Assembly: GCF_024158035.1 (NCBI RefSeq)
Contig: NZ_JAMZEK010000001.1
Span: 592,001 to 656,000, forward strand
DNA: 64,000 nt
Reading direction: 5' to 3'
Source of the DNA: Dyella lutea
Lineage (GTDB): Bacteria; Pseudomonadota; Gammaproteobacteria; Xanthomonadales; Rhodanobacteraceae
Shown here: positions 54,243 through 62,945 of the stretch, piece after piece
Numbering within the stretch: position 1 is the first letter of the stretch
How the letters are laid out: the number at the start of each line of letters is the position of its first letter
Position numbers and translations under genes: made by a program
The notes under the pieces: generated by a model
The model's input: the letters and a program-made list of their open reading frames with translations, nothing else
Told to the model about the DNA's origin: nothing
Database searches by the model: none

Positions 54243-55816
54243 CGACGGGCCTCCGCGGCGGCGACGGGGGGAGTGGACACGCGGTTCTCCAGGCGATGCC
54301 ACAGGAAGGCATCGACGTAGAGGCCCTGCGCGAGATGCACGTAGGCGGTGCGCCAGCCGCGGCGCGCCTGCAGCGTCTCGGGCATCAGCTGCACCAGTGC
54401 GATGGCGGCGAAGGCCAGCAGGGTCGGGCCGAGGATCGCCCAGGTGATCCAGTTCGCCGCCGGAGCGGGCGGCACACTGCCGGCCAGCGCGGCGCCGGCG
54501 ATCGCGTGCAGCGCGGCGTAGGCGAGCATGGCGAAGGCGGCGAGTACGAGTCCGCGCACCAGATTGGCGGCCGGCTGCCGCGCCGGCGTGGCGCGTGCCA
54601 GCAGCATGCCGGTGCCGATCGCCAGCAGCAGTCCGAGCGCGCCGATGGCGGCGGGCTCCGGGTCGATGCGCTCCATCAGCGGACGCAGCGCGAGGTAGAG
54701 CACGATCGCCAGCACCGGGCCGAGCGCCCGCGCCAGACCGCCCGCGGCCGGTGCGGCAGCGCGGCGGCGGGCCACGGCATCCACCGCGGTGCCGGAGGCG
54801 AGGAAGCCGTGTGCCTTGTAGAACGAGTGGGCCAGCAGGTGCAGCAGCGCCAGCGGGAAGGCGCCGAGGCCGCACTCGAGCAGCATCAGGCCCATCTGGG
54901 CGATGGTCGACCAGGCCAGCGAGGCCTTGATGCTGGTCTGGGTCATCATCACCAGCGAACCGTAGACCGCGGTGATCGCGCCGATCGCCGCCAGCAGGTG
55001 CATCGCCGCTGGCACCGCCACCAGCACCTCGGCAAAGCGGATCGCCAGGAAGCCGCCGCCGTTGATGATGCCGGCGTGCAGCAGCGCCGAGACCGGCGTG
55101 GGCGTGTCGATGATGTCCGGCAGCCAGCCGTGCGCGGGGAACTGCGCCGACTTCAGCGCGGCGGCGATCACCAGCAGCACCGCCGCCGCCGGCACCGACG
55201 CGCCGGCCGGTGTGCCGTCGCGCACCTGCGCCAGCACCGTGGCGAGGTCGGCGCTGCGGCAGGTCCAGGCGAGCAGGGCGAAGGCGCCGAGCAGGCAGAC
55301 GTCGCCGATGCGCGCGACGATGAACTTGCGGCCGGCCGCGCGCACCGCGGCGGCGCGCTCGGGATAGAACAGCAGCAGCCGGTGCAGTGCCAGGCTGGTG
55401 GCGATCCACGCCGCGGCGAGCAGGGCGAGGTTGCCGGCCAGCACCAGGGTCATCACCGCGGCCAAGGTCAGGCACAGCTCGGCGGCGAACAGGCCGCGGC
55501 GCGGATCGCCGTCGAGGTAGTTGCGGCTGTAGCGCAGCACGATCATCCCGATGAACCCGACCAGCAGGAACAGGCTGGTACCCAGCGCGTCCAGCCGCAC
55601 CGACACGCCGGCGCCGTGCCAGCCCAGCATCGAGGCGGACAGCGGCCCGCGCATCACCGCCGCCGCCAGGGCCCCCAGCGCCAGTCCCACCGAGAGCGCG
55701 CCGGCCGCCTGGATCACCGCCCAGGAGAAGCGACGACGCCCTCCGGCATCGGCCATCGCCACCAGCGCGGCGAGGACGAACGAGGCGGGAGCGAGCAGCA
55801 CGAGAGGGATGGGCAT
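54239..55816 (-). CDS. dabB: DabB, NuoL/Mrp-like membrane subunit of the DAB inorganic-carbon transporter
   Basis: A 525-residue membrane protein with about fourteen helices, of the proton-conducting antiporter/NuoL family. GFIGMIVLRYSRNYLDGDP, SLALHRLLLFYPERAAAVRA, and LLHAGIINGGGFLAIRF with QTSIKASLAWSTIAQMG are the conserved TM7-TM8 region with the discontinuous helix. Start at 55816 gives a standard first helix; a start at 55843 is possible. It begins the dab operon, is coupled to dabA by a four-base overlap, and faces the LysR gene across 101 bases. Confidence 0.9.
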   Translation of the reverse strand: MPIPLVLLAPASFVLAALVAMADAGGRRRFSWAVIQAAGALSVGLALGALAAAVMRGPLSASMLGWHGAGVSVRLDALGTSLFLLVGFIGMIVLRYSRNYLDGDPRRGLFAAELCLTLAAVMTLVLAGNLALLAAAWIATSLALHRLLLFYPERAAAVRAAGRKFIVARIGDVCLLGAFALLAWTCRSADLATVLAQVRDGTPAGASVPAAAVLLVIAAALKSAQFPAHGWLPDIIDTPTPVSALLHAGIINGGGFLAIRFAEVLVAVPAAMHLLAAIGAITAVYGSLVMMTQTSIKASLAWSTIAQMGLMLLECGLGAFPLALLHLLAHSFYKAHGFLASGTAVDAVARRRAAAPAAGGLARALGPVLAIVLYLALRPLMERIDPEPAAIGALGLLLAIGTGMLLARATPARQPAANLVRGLVLAAFAMLAYAALHAIAGAALAGSVPPAPAANWITWAILGPTLLAFAAIALVQLMPETLQARRGWRTAYVHLAQGLYVDAFLWHRLENRVSTPPVAAAEARR

Positions 55817-55876
55817 GGACGGGTCCGGACATATGAAAACCATGTCACCTTATCGCAGTGCGTTCATTCCATAAAA

Positions 55877-55889
55877 TTCATAATATGAA
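55877..55889. promoter_or_regulatory. palindromic operator candidate between dabB and the LysR gene
   Basis: TTCATAATATGAA is a perfect palindrome of LysR T-N11-A form in an AT-rich island unlike the surrounding GC-rich DNA. Flanking it, AACCATGT (55841-55848) and ACATGGTT (55892-55899) form a further inverted repeat. The arrangement fits a LysR-type regulator controlling both divergent genes. Confidence 0.55.
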
Positions 55890-55917
55890 GCACATGGTTC
55901 TATGAAAACGAACGATC

Positions 55918-56820
55918 ATGGCCGCGCTCAACTACAACCACCTGCGCTACTTCTGGGCCGTTGCCCACGAGGGAAACCTCACCCGTACCGCCGAGAAGCT
56001 GCACGTGTCGCAGTCGGCGCTGTCGATCCAGATCCGCAAGCTGGAGGAGCAGCTCGGCCATGCGCTGTTCGATCGCAACGGCAAGCAGCTGCTGCTGACC
56101 GAGGCCGGGCGGATCGCGCTGGAGCACGCCGACACCATCTTCAGCGCCGGCGGCGAGCTGCTGAGCATCCTCGGCGACCGGCCCGGCGCGCGCCGGCAGA
56201 TCCTGCGCGTGGGCGCGCTGGCCACGTTGTCGCGCAATTTCCAGATGGCGTTCCTGCGCCCGCTGCTGGCGCGCGAGGACGTGGAGCTGGTGCTGCGCTC
56301 GGGCACCACCGCCGAGCTGCTGCACGCGCTGGAGTCGCACCGGCTCGACGTGGTGCTGATCAACCTGCCGCCGGTCCACGACGCCGCCACGTCGTGGATT
56401 TCCCACCCGATCGCCGAGCAGCCGGTGAGCCTGATCGGCACGCCCGCCCACGCCGACCACGGGCTCGCGCTCAAGGACCTGCTGGCGCGCGAGCCGCTGG
56501 TGCTGCCGACGCTGGAAAGCAGTATCCGCATCGGCTTCGATGCGCTGGTCGACCGGCTCGGCGTGCGTGTGCGCATTGCCGCCGAGGTGGAGGACATGGC
56601 GATGATGCGACTGCTCGCACGGGAGGGCATCGGGCTGGCGGTGGTGCCGCCGATCGTGGTGCGCGACGAGCTGGCCAACGACAGCCTGGTGGAACTGGCG
56701 CAGTTGCCGGAACTGAGCGAGACCTTCGTCGCCGTGACGCTGTCGCGGCGTTTTCCCAACCCGCTGGCGCGCGAACTGATCGCCTCGTTCGCGCCCGCGG
56801 CGCACGATCCGGCCGGTTGA
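55918..56820 (+). CDS. LysR-family regulator divergent from the dab operon
   Basis: A 300-residue LysR-type regulator. The N-terminal winged helix-turn-helix is NHLRYFWAVAHEGNLTRTAE with VSQSALSIQIRKLEEQLGHA (residues 7-47), and the effector domain runs from about residue 90. The opening style (LNYNHLRYFWAVAHEG) is of the NhaR-like branch. In chemoautotrophs DAB operons are often preceded by a LysR regulator (LcyR), so control of dabBA by this protein is a reasonable inference; the signal could be CO2, bicarbonate or ion stress. Confidence 0.88.
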   Translation: MAALNYNHLRYFWAVAHEGNLTRTAEKLHVSQSALSIQIRKLEEQLGHALFDRNGKQLLLTEAGRIALEHADTIFSAGGELLSILGDRPGARRQILRVGALATLSRNFQMAFLRPLLAREDVELVLRSGTTAELLHALESHRLDVVLINLPPVHDAATSWISHPIAEQPVSLIGTPAHADHGLALKDLLAREPLVLPTLESSIRIGFDALVDRLGVRVRIAAEVEDMAMMRLLAREGIGLAVVPPIVVRDELANDSLVELAQLPELSETFVAVTLSRRFPNPLARELIASFAPAAHDPAG

Positions 56821-57008
56821 GGCGCCGTCGGCAGGGGGCGGGCGAGGGCGAGGCATCCGATCGATCCGGATCTGCGTAACAACAGCACCGTTGCAGCCCG
56901 GGCCGGGACCCGCGCCCCCCCTCCCGCACTTCCGGTCCGGGCTGCGCCGGTTCCCTGCCCTCCGACGGAACGCCGACGGCGCCCGCCGACCTGCGCGAGG
57001 CAATCGCC

Positions 57009-57278
57009 ATGATGCCGAGGATGCCGTCTCCCGCGATCGCACCGAACGTGGCTCCTGCCCGGCTCGCGCGCGTCCACGCCGGCCAGGCCAGGACCCGCCG
57101 CTCGGTGCTGTCGCTGGCGCGGGCGGTCGAACCTGATGCGTGTGCGGTGCTGTTCTGGTACGACACGGTCGGCATCGACGAGCTGTGGGGTCGCACGGCC
57201 CGCGAGCTGGTCGATGCCGGGCAGGGGCGGCGCGTGCTCGGGTTCCTCGCCGAGGTGGCCAGCGGTCGCCGCGACTGA
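57009..57278 (+). CDS. small protein with an MbcA/ParS-like C-terminal segment
   Basis: An 89-residue open frame in an otherwise gene-free 535-base stretch. GAGG lies eight bases before the ATG at 57009. The C-terminal half, IDELWGRTARELVDAGQGRR followed by VLGFLAEVASG, resembles the helical end of MbcA/ParS/Xre antitoxin-like proteins (DUF2384), but no partner toxin is adjacent and the N-terminus is unrecognised. Coding status is likely but not certain. Confidence 0.5.
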   Translation: MMPRMPSPAIAPNVAPARLARVHAGQARTRRSVLSLARAVEPDACAVLFWYDTVGIDELWGRTARELVDAGQGRRVLGFLAEVASGRRD

Positions 57279-57296
57279 ACAGCGCTCCTCCGGCGC

Positions 57297-57326
57297 GAAA
57301 AAAAGAGCGGCGTCCAGCGACGCCGC
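57297..57326 (-). terminator. terminator of the DUF1328 gene
   Basis: GCGGCGTC/GACGCCGC perfect eight-pair stem with loop CAGC (57307-57326), with an A-run on its left that reads as a T-run on the minus strand, 29 bases beyond the DUF1328 stop. Confidence 0.8.
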
Positions 57327-57355
57327 CCCGGGGAGAATCACGATCCGCCGATGAG

Positions 57356-57529
57356 CTACACGCGCGGCCCCCGTCGTATCCCGCCGAAGATCAGCGAGAG
57401 CACGAACAGCACCAGGAACACCACGAACAGGATCTTGGCGATGCTGGCCGCGCCGGCGGCAATGCCGGTGAAACCGAACAGGGCGGCGATCAGCGCGATC
57501 ACCAGAAACACGATGGCGTAATGAAGCAT
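57356..57529 (-). CDS. DUF1328 (YtjA-type) two-helix membrane peptide
   Basis: A 57-residue protein starting [20 protein letters not shown], with the conserved [17 protein letters not shown] second helix and a short basic tail (GGIRRGPRV). This is the DUF1328/YtjA family, common small inner-membrane proteins often associated with stress regulons; function unknown. A GGAGAC-type site precedes the ATG. It lies just downstream of the CsbD gene on the same strand, and the two often occur together. Confidence 0.85.
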   Translation of the reverse strand: MLHYAIVFLVIALIAALFGFTGIAAGAASIAKILFVVFLVLFVLSLIFGGIRRGPRV

Positions 57530-57582
57530 GGGGAGGTCTCCTGCTTGGGCGGGTGGCGCGACGTTGGCGGTCGCGCTCTTGC

Positions 57583-57786
57583 TCAGTGGCGCAGCTGCTT
57601 TTCGAGAGCGCGGACCTGGGCCTCGGCCTCGTCGCGGGCCATGCCGTAGCGCTGCTGCAGCTTGCCAGCCAGGTACTCGGCGTTGCCTGAAGCAACGGTG
57701 AGATCGTCATCGGTCAGCTTGCCCCACTTCTGCTTGAGGGTGCCGGCGAGCTGCTTCCACTGGCCTTCGATGGTGTCCTGGTTCAT
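57583..57786 (-). CDS. CsbD-family stress protein
   Basis: A 67-residue hydrophilic protein, [20 protein letters not shown] followed by [20 protein letters not shown], the CsbD/YjbJ signature with its duplicated glycine-containing helix. Members are highly abundant in stationary phase or osmotic and envelope stress; biochemical function unknown. GGAG lies before the ATG at 57786; the longer upstream frame is not used. Confidence 0.9.
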   Translation of the reverse strand: MNQDTIEGQWKQLAGTLKQKWGKLTDDDLTVASGNAEYLAGKLQQRYGMARDEAEAQVRALEKQLRH

Positions 57787-57963
57787 GGCGGTCTCCTGTG
57801 GGTCGGGGGATGACGGGGCGACGACGCCCCGCGTGGGTCCATTCGATCCGGGTTGCCGTGAACGAGTCGTGCGTTTTCCGCAACCGCCGCGGGCGGCGTT
57901 CATCGCCGTGCAGGGACGATCACCGACCGTTCGCGGTGCCTCCACGCGAGTGTGAACGCCACG

Positions 57964-57991
57964 AAAAAAAGAGGCGCCCGGTGGGCGCCTC
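57964..57991 (-). terminator. terminator of the proline/alanine-rich lipoprotein gene
   Basis: GAGGCGCCC/GGGCGCCTC perfect nine-pair stem with loop GGT (57971-57991) and seven A residues on its left, which form the T-run on the minus strand. It is 28 bases beyond the lipoprotein stop. Confidence 0.85.
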
Positions 57992-58018
57992 GGATCGCTA
58001 GCCGACGAAGCATGCAGG

Positions 58019-58633
58019 TCAGCCGGGACTCTTCACTTCGAAGGCGCGGGTCGACACCGGCTTGCCGTCGAGCGCGATCTCGACCTGGTACTTGCCGGCC
58101 GGCCACAGGTGCGGGTTCTGGATCTTGAAGGTGGTCACCGCCGGGCCGTCGGTGGCGATCGACTGGCTGATCGCGCTGACCAGCTGGCCCTTGCCCTCGA
58201 GGTAGCTCCAGCGCGCGCTGAGCGTGACGCCGTCGGTCTTGCCGCGGGTTTCCACGCTGGCATAGATCGCCTTGTGGTCGGCGGCGATGCTGTCCTTCGG
58301 CGCGGTCACGGCATGGCCGGAGTTCACCGCATCGCCGATCACCACCTGGTCGATGCCGAAGGCATTGTCGACGGCGGGCGTGGCGGCGGCTGTGGTGCCG
58401 GCATTCGCCGGGGCGCTGCTGCCGGCCGGAGCCGGCGCCGCTGTGGAGGCAGGAGCGGGCGCGGTGGCAGCCGGGACCGGCAACGGGCTCATCGGTGTCA
58501 TCGGCGCAGTGGCCGCGGTGCTGGCGGGCGCCGGGGCCGGGGTAGTGTTGTCGTGCTTGCCGCAGGCGCCGAGCAGGAGCGCGCCGCTGGCTGCGAGACT
58601 GCATAACAGGAGATGGCGAGCGGACGTTTTCAT
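58019..58633 (-). CDS. lipoprotein with Pro/Ala/Thr-rich linker and a beta C-terminal domain
   Basis: A 204-residue lipoprotein with lipobox LLGAC (Cys24). Residues about 28-85 are a low-complexity Ala/Pro/Thr linker ([16 protein letters not shown]). The C-terminal 110 residues look like an immunoglobulin-like beta domain ([20 protein letters not shown]). No enzymatic motif is visible and the family is not recognised. Start at 58633 is fixed by the lipoprotein signal. Confidence 0.7.
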   Translation of the reverse strand: MKTSARHLLLCSLAASGALLLGACGKHDNTTPAPAPASTAATAPMTPMSPLPVPAATAPAPASTAAPAPAGSSAPANAGTTAAATPAVDNAFGIDQVVIGDAVNSGHAVTAPKDSIAADHKAIYASVETRGKTDGVTLSARWSYLEGKGQLVSAISQSIATDGPAVTTFKIQNPHLWPAGKYQVEIALDGKPVSTRAFEVKSPG

Positions 58634-58793
58634 GGCAGGTCTTCCGTCTTCGACTTGGGGAGTGGGAGGTGCCGTCCATGGCCGCACGGCGCGCTCGGCG
58701 CCGCAGGGTCGAGGAGGCTAGTCCGCCCGGTCTGAAGCGTCGGTTACCGTGGCGCTCGCCGGTTCATCTTGCAGTGAGGCAGGCCGCCCGCGG

Positions 58794-59615
58794 TTACTGC
58801 CGCGCACCGCGCAGATTGACCGGCACCTGCTCGCCGCTGCTGCGGAACGGATTGATGTCCAGCCCGCCGCGTCGCGTGTAGCGCGCGTACACGCTGAGGG
58901 TGTCCGGGGCACAGCGCGCCATCAGGTCGACATAGATCCGCTCCACGCACTGTTCGTGGAACTCGTTGTGGGTGCGGAACGAGATCAGGTAGCGCAACAG
59001 GCCCTCGCGATCGATCGGCCGGCCGCGGTAGCGGATCTGCACGCTGCCCCAATCCGGCTGCCCGGTGACCGGGCAGTTCGAACGCAGCAGGTCGGACACC
59101 AGTTCCTCCTCGACCACGTCCGTGCCGGCCACGCGCAGGTAGTCGGCCTTGGGCGGGCCGTAGTCGTCGATCTCCAGCGGCTGGTCGTCGATGTACTCGC
59201 CCTCGAGGTCGCGGATGGTGTGCACGATGGCCGCGGGCAGGCTCAGCTCCACTTTCACCGTCGCACCGGCGGCCGCGGAGAGGTCGCGTTCGAGCACACC
59301 GATCAGGTGCGGCGCATCGGGCATGCGTTCCTGCGAGAAGCCATTGAGATACAGCTTGAGCGACTTCGACTCGATGATGTTCGGCGAGGTCGCCGGCACG
59401 CGGATCTCGACGATCGCCACCATCGGCTTGCCGCGCGCGTCCAGCCACGAGAACTCGTAGGCGTTCCAGATATCCACGCCGTGGAAGGGCAACCGACCGG
59501 TGACGCCGATCTCCGCGCGCTTGGCGGCGCGGGCGATCGGAAAGAGCAGGGTCGGGTCGTAGCGGTCGGCGTAGACGGTGGTCTTGCCGAGCTGGGAGTC
59601 TTCGGGCGTGTTCAT
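58794..59615 (-). CDS. queF: NADPH-dependent 7-cyano-7-deazaguanine reductase
   Basis: Reduces preQ0 to preQ1 in queuosine tRNA modification. The 273-residue protein is of the long, two-domain T-fold type like E. coli QueF (282). [10 protein letters not shown] (residues 82-91) is the NADPH/QueF motif and [13 protein letters not shown] carries the catalytic Cys181 and Asp188. Confidence 0.96.
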   Translation of the reverse strand: MNTPEDSQLGKTTVYADRYDPTLLFPIARAAKRAEIGVTGRLPFHGVDIWNAYEFSWLDARGKPMVAIVEIRVPATSPNIIESKSLKLYLNGFSQERMPDAPHLIGVLERDLSAAAGATVKVELSLPAAIVHTIRDLEGEYIDDQPLEIDDYGPPKADYLRVAGTDVVEEELVSDLLRSNCPVTGQPDWGSVQIRYRGRPIDREGLLRYLISFRTHNEFHEQCVERIYVDLMARCAPDTLSVYARYTRRGGLDINPFRSSGEQVPVNLRGARQ

Positions 59616-59701
59616 CGCACCAGTTTACCGGCGATGCGTGAACCGGCTGCGACGCCGGCCACGGCAGCGACAAGCCGCCGCGGCCGGCCGGGGCCGGGCA
59701 A

Positions 59702-60694
59702 TCAGGCGTTCACGGCGCTCATCATCGCCTCGGGATAGCGGGTGCCGGCGGCGGCATCCGGTGGGAATACCGCATCGATCGCAGCCCGCTCGGCGGCGTC
59801 CAGCTGGACGTCGAGCGCGTCGAGGTTCTCGTCCAGCCGCGTGCGGCGCTTGGTGCCGGGAATCGGCACGATGTCCTCGCCCTGTGCCAGCACCCAGGCC
59901 AGCGCCAGCTGTGCCGGCGTGCAGCCCTTGCGGGCGGCCAGCGCCTTCACCTGGTCCACCAGTGCCAGGTTGCGGGCGAAGTTGTCGCCCTGGAAGCGCG
60001 GGCTGTGGCGGCGGTAGTCGTCGGCGTCGAAATCCCCGGGCTTGCTGATCGCGCCAGTGAGGAAGCCGCGACCCAGCGGCGAGTAGGCCACCAGTGCCAC
60101 GCCGAGCCGGCGGCAGGCGGCGAGCATGCCGTTGGTCTCCGGGTCGCGCGTCCACAGCGAGAACTCGCTCTGCAGCGCGGCGATCGGGTGCACCTTGCAG
60201 GCGCGCTCGAGCGTGGCGCCGGAGGCTTCAGACAGGCCGAGATGACGCACCTTGCCGGCCTGCACCAGCTCGGCCATCGCGCCCACGGTTTCCTCGATCG
60301 GCACGCTCTTGTCCACGCGGTGCTGGTAGTACAGGTCGATCGTCTCCACACCGAGCCGCTTCAGGCTCGCGTCGCAGGCCGCGTGCACGTATTCCGGCCG
60401 GCCGTTGATGCCGCGCACGGTAGGGTCGTTCGGGTCGCGCAGGACACCGAACTTGGTGGCCAGGAACACCTCGTCGCGGCGGCCCTTGATCGCCTGGCCG
60501 ACCAGCCGTTCGTTGGTGTGCGGGCCGTACATGTCGGCGGTGTCCAGCAGAGTGAGGCCGCGGTCCAGGGCGTGGCGGATGGTGGCGATCGACTCGGCGT
60601 CGTCACGGCCGCTGTAGAAATCGCTCATGCCCATGCAGCCCAGGCCGAGGGCAGAGACCTGGGGGCCGTTCCGGCCGAGGGTACGCATCTGCAT
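59702..60694 (-). CDS. aldo/keto reductase
   Basis: A 330-residue NADPH-dependent aldo/keto reductase of the AKR13/YakC-like group. [17 protein letters not shown] near the N-terminus, DTADMYG with Asp51 and Tyr56, TKFG with Lys81, and YYQHRVD with His125 give the full catalytic tetrad. [12 protein letters not shown] and [15 protein letters not shown] are the cofactor-binding segments. Start at 60694. Divergent from a LysR regulator that probably controls it; substrate unknown. Confidence 0.9.
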   Translation of the reverse strand: MQMRTLGRNGPQVSALGLGCMGMSDFYSGRDDAESIATIRHALDRGLTLLDTADMYGPHTNERLVGQAIKGRRDEVFLATKFGVLRDPNDPTVRGINGRPEYVHAACDASLKRLGVETIDLYYQHRVDKSVPIEETVGAMAELVQAGKVRHLGLSEASGATLERACKVHPIAALQSEFSLWTRDPETNGMLAACRRLGVALVAYSPLGRGFLTGAISKPGDFDADDYRRHSPRFQGDNFARNLALVDQVKALAARKGCTPAQLALAWVLAQGEDIVPIPGTKRRTRLDENLDALDVQLDAAERAAIDAVFPPDAAAGTRYPEAMMSAVNA

Positions 60695-60788
60695 CGTGAT
60701 CGCTCCTTTGAGGGGGATGTGGGGTGCCGCAGGGAGCCAGTGTGCCGTCGGTCCGGAGGTGGATAAATGCTCAATAATGGCCAACACC

Positions 60789-60801
60789 ATTTCAATGAAA
60801 T
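60789..60801. promoter_or_regulatory. operator candidate between the aldo/keto reductase and LysR genes
   Basis: ATTTC-AAT-GAAAT is a perfect five-base inverted repeat in an AT-rich island directly before the LysR ATG. It is a plausible autoregulatory site for the divergent pair. Confidence 0.4.
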
Positions 60802-60809
60802 AAACAATC

Positions 60810-61715
60810 ATGGACCGCATCGAGGCCATGCGCCTGTTCACCCGCATCGTCGATCTGGGCAGCTTCACCGCGGCGGCGGATGACCTCAGCCTGCCGCGCG
60901 CCACCGTCACCCACGCGGTCAAGCGGCTGGAGGCACGGCTCGGCGCGCAGTTGCTCCAGCGCACCACCCGGCGCGTGCGCACCACCCGCGACGGCGAGGT
61001 CTACTACGGCCACTGCCAACGCCTGCTGGCCGACCTGGACGAGGTGGAGGCGGACTTCCGCGAGGCCGCCACGCAGCCGCGCGGGCGCCTGCGGGTGGAC
61101 CTGCCTGGCGCGTTCGCGCGCAGCCGGATCATTCCGCACCTGCCCGGGTTCTGCGCCCGCTACCCTGGCATCGAGCTGGACATCGGCACCGGCGACCGTT
61201 TCGTCGACCTGCTGCGCGAGGGCGTGGACTGCGTGCTGCGCGCCGGCGAGTTGCCCGACTCGGGCATGGTCGGACGCCGGCTCGCCGTGCTCGAGCAGGT
61301 CACCGTGGCCAGTGCCGGCTACGTGCGCGAACACGGCATGCCGCGGACGCCGACCGATCTGGCGCAGGGCCATGTCGCGGTGAACTGGGCCTCGCCCACC
61401 ACGCGCCGGGTCGAGCCGCTGGAGTTCATGGTCGGTCGCCACCGTCGCACCGTGCTGTTGCCCTCGCGAGTGGTGGTCAGCGGGGTGGACGCCTACCACG
61501 GCTGCTGCGAGGCCGGCCTGGGCATCGCGCAGTTTCCGCGCTACCACGTGGCCGAGGCGCTGGCGGCAGGCCGGCTGGTCGAGCTGCTGCCGGATACGCC
61601 ACCGCCGGGCCTGCCCCTGACCGTGCTGTACCCGCCGCAGCGGCAGATGCCGGCGCGGCTGCGGGTGTTCGTCGACTGGCTGGCCGGTTTGTTTACCGCG
61701 CACGGGTTGGCATGA
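60810..61715 (+). CDS. LysR-family regulator divergent from the aldo/keto reductase
   Basis: A 301-residue LysR-type regulator of the DmlR/AaeR-like branch: [40 protein letters not shown] and [20 protein letters not shown] mark the DNA-binding domain (residues 1-60), followed by [20 protein letters not shown] of the effector domain. Divergent from the aldo/keto reductase by 115 bases, a standard LysR-target layout. Confidence 0.9.
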   Translation: MDRIEAMRLFTRIVDLGSFTAAADDLSLPRATVTHAVKRLEARLGAQLLQRTTRRVRTTRDGEVYYGHCQRLLADLDEVEADFREAATQPRGRLRVDLPGAFARSRIIPHLPGFCARYPGIELDIGTGDRFVDLLREGVDCVLRAGELPDSGMVGRRLAVLEQVTVASAGYVREHGMPRTPTDLAQGHVAVNWASPTTRRVEPLEFMVGRHRRTVLLPSRVVVSGVDAYHGCCEAGLGIAQFPRYHVAEALAAGRLVELLPDTPPPGLPLTVLYPPQRQMPARLRVFVDWLAGLFTAHGLA

Positions 61716-61763
61716 GGCAAGGCGCTCACGGGACGCGAGGCATTCGCGGCGATCGAGGGGCCT

Positions 61764-61855
61764 CTTCAGCTGGGGCCGGTCGGGGCTGAAGCCCCTCCTA
61801 CAGGAGCAGGTGCGACTCCGCTCCGCCTTTTGTGGGAGCGGCTTCAGCCGCGACG
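61764..61855 (+). repeat. REP-like intergenic repeat, copy 1
   Basis: About 92 bases, from CTTCAGCTGGGGCCGGTCGG to the end CTTCAGCCGCGACG. It contains the inverted segments GGGGCTGAAGCCCC and GGAGCGGCTTCAGCCGC, the latter being the TGTGGGAGCGGCTTCAGCCG motif widespread between genes in Xanthomonadales and Pseudomonas. The unit is followed eight bases later by a second copy. Confidence 0.85.
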
Positions 61856-61863
61856 AGTTGCAT

Positions 61864-61954
61864 CTTCAGCTGGGGCCGGTCGGGGCTGAAGCCCCTCCTG
61901 CAGGGACAGGTGCGACTCCGCTCCGCTTTTGTGGGAGCGGCTTCAGCCGCGACG
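61864..61954 (+). repeat. REP-like intergenic repeat, copy 2
   Basis: About 91 bases, nearly identical to copy 1 with a few substitutions and a one-base deletion (GCTTTT against GCCTTTT). The two copies in direct orientation fill the space between the convergent LysR and GST genes and end four bases before the GST stop codon. Confidence 0.85.
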
Positions 61955-61958
61955 GTGT

Positions 61959-62702
61959 TCAGCGAAAGCCGCGCCGCGCAGGGGCGTCGCCCAGTGTCGC
62001 CTCGGTGAGCGCCACACCCATCGCCGCCAGTGCGGGGCGCTGCTCGGCCAGCGGCATGCGCACGATGCGGTCTTCGATCGTGCCGAGCTTCTGCATCGCC
62101 GGTAGCGCCATCACCGCAGCGACCAGCGCCGCCATGCGCGGCCAGCGTGCCGCATCGATCGCGTACTTCACGAACCCGGCGGTGCGGAAGAAGCTGGCGA
62201 GCGTGATGTCGGCGATGGACAGCTCGCCGAACGCGAATCCCGAAGTCGGCAGCTGCGCCTCCAGGTACTCCAGCGCGGCAGGGATCTCCTCCTCGCGCGC
62301 CCTGCGCACCATCGCCTCGTCGGCCTCCTCGCGAAACAGGAAACGCTTGGCACCGAGCTGGAAGAACAGCTTCCAGATCAGCACGTCGCCCAGGTGGGTG
62401 TCGGCGTACTCTTCCAGCCAGCGCGCCCGGGCGCGCTGGCCCGGATCGGCCGGGTACAGCGACGGCGTCGGGTGGCAGTCCTCCAGGTACTGGCAGATCA
62501 CGCTGGAGTCGTTGAGCACCAGCTCGCCATCGATCAGCACCGGGATCCGGCGCAGCGGGCTGAGCCGGGTAAACGCCTCGTTGCCGACGAACGGGGCGAT
62601 CGGGTCGATCCGGTAGGCGATGCCCTTCAGCTCCAGGCATGCGAGCACCTTGCGCACGTAGGGCGAGATGTAGCTGCCGATCACGCTGACGGCTTCGGCC
62701 AT
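61959..62702 (-). CDS. glutathione S-transferase family protein
   Basis: A 247-residue GST-fold protein. The thioredoxin-like N-terminal domain (1-80) contains SVIGSYISPYVRKVLACLEL, LRRIPVLIDGELVLNDSSVI with the cis-Pro and the ESS-like glutathione motif changed to NDSSV, then the helical domain with FAFGELSIADITLASFF. Start at 62702. Role in detoxification is generic; substrate unknown. Its 3' end abuts the REP repeats. Confidence 0.85.
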   Translation of the reverse strand: MAEAVSVIGSYISPYVRKVLACLELKGIAYRIDPIAPFVGNEAFTRLSPLRRIPVLIDGELVLNDSSVICQYLEDCHPTPSLYPADPGQRARARWLEEYADTHLGDVLIWKLFFQLGAKRFLFREEADEAMVRRAREEEIPAALEYLEAQLPTSGFAFGELSIADITLASFFRTAGFVKYAIDAARWPRMAALVAAVMALPAMQKLGTIEDRIVRMPLAEQRPALAAMGVALTEATLGDAPARRGFR

Positions 62703-62945
62703 GGCCGGACTCCGAGGGGCGGGAGAGCCGGCAGGGTGCGATGGGGCCGTGCGCAGCGTCAAGGCGGGTTTGTCGACAGGACTTCTGGCAGGGGTACCCC
62801 CGTGGCTGGCGGGACTAGCATCCGGGATCGGGCAGCGACAGGGGCGCTGCGGGCTTCCGCGATGCGGGCACGCCGCGAATCAGGGATGCTGTCCGGATTA
62901 TCGCCGGAGCCTTCCGGCGCACGTTCCCACGCAGCGGAGTCCCTC

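Noticed and set aside
54243-55832. Apparent fusion of dabA with 530 upstream codons
   Set aside because: The extension is the wrong frame of dabB; dabB itself has a complete NuoL-like sequence and a four-base overlap with the true dabA start.
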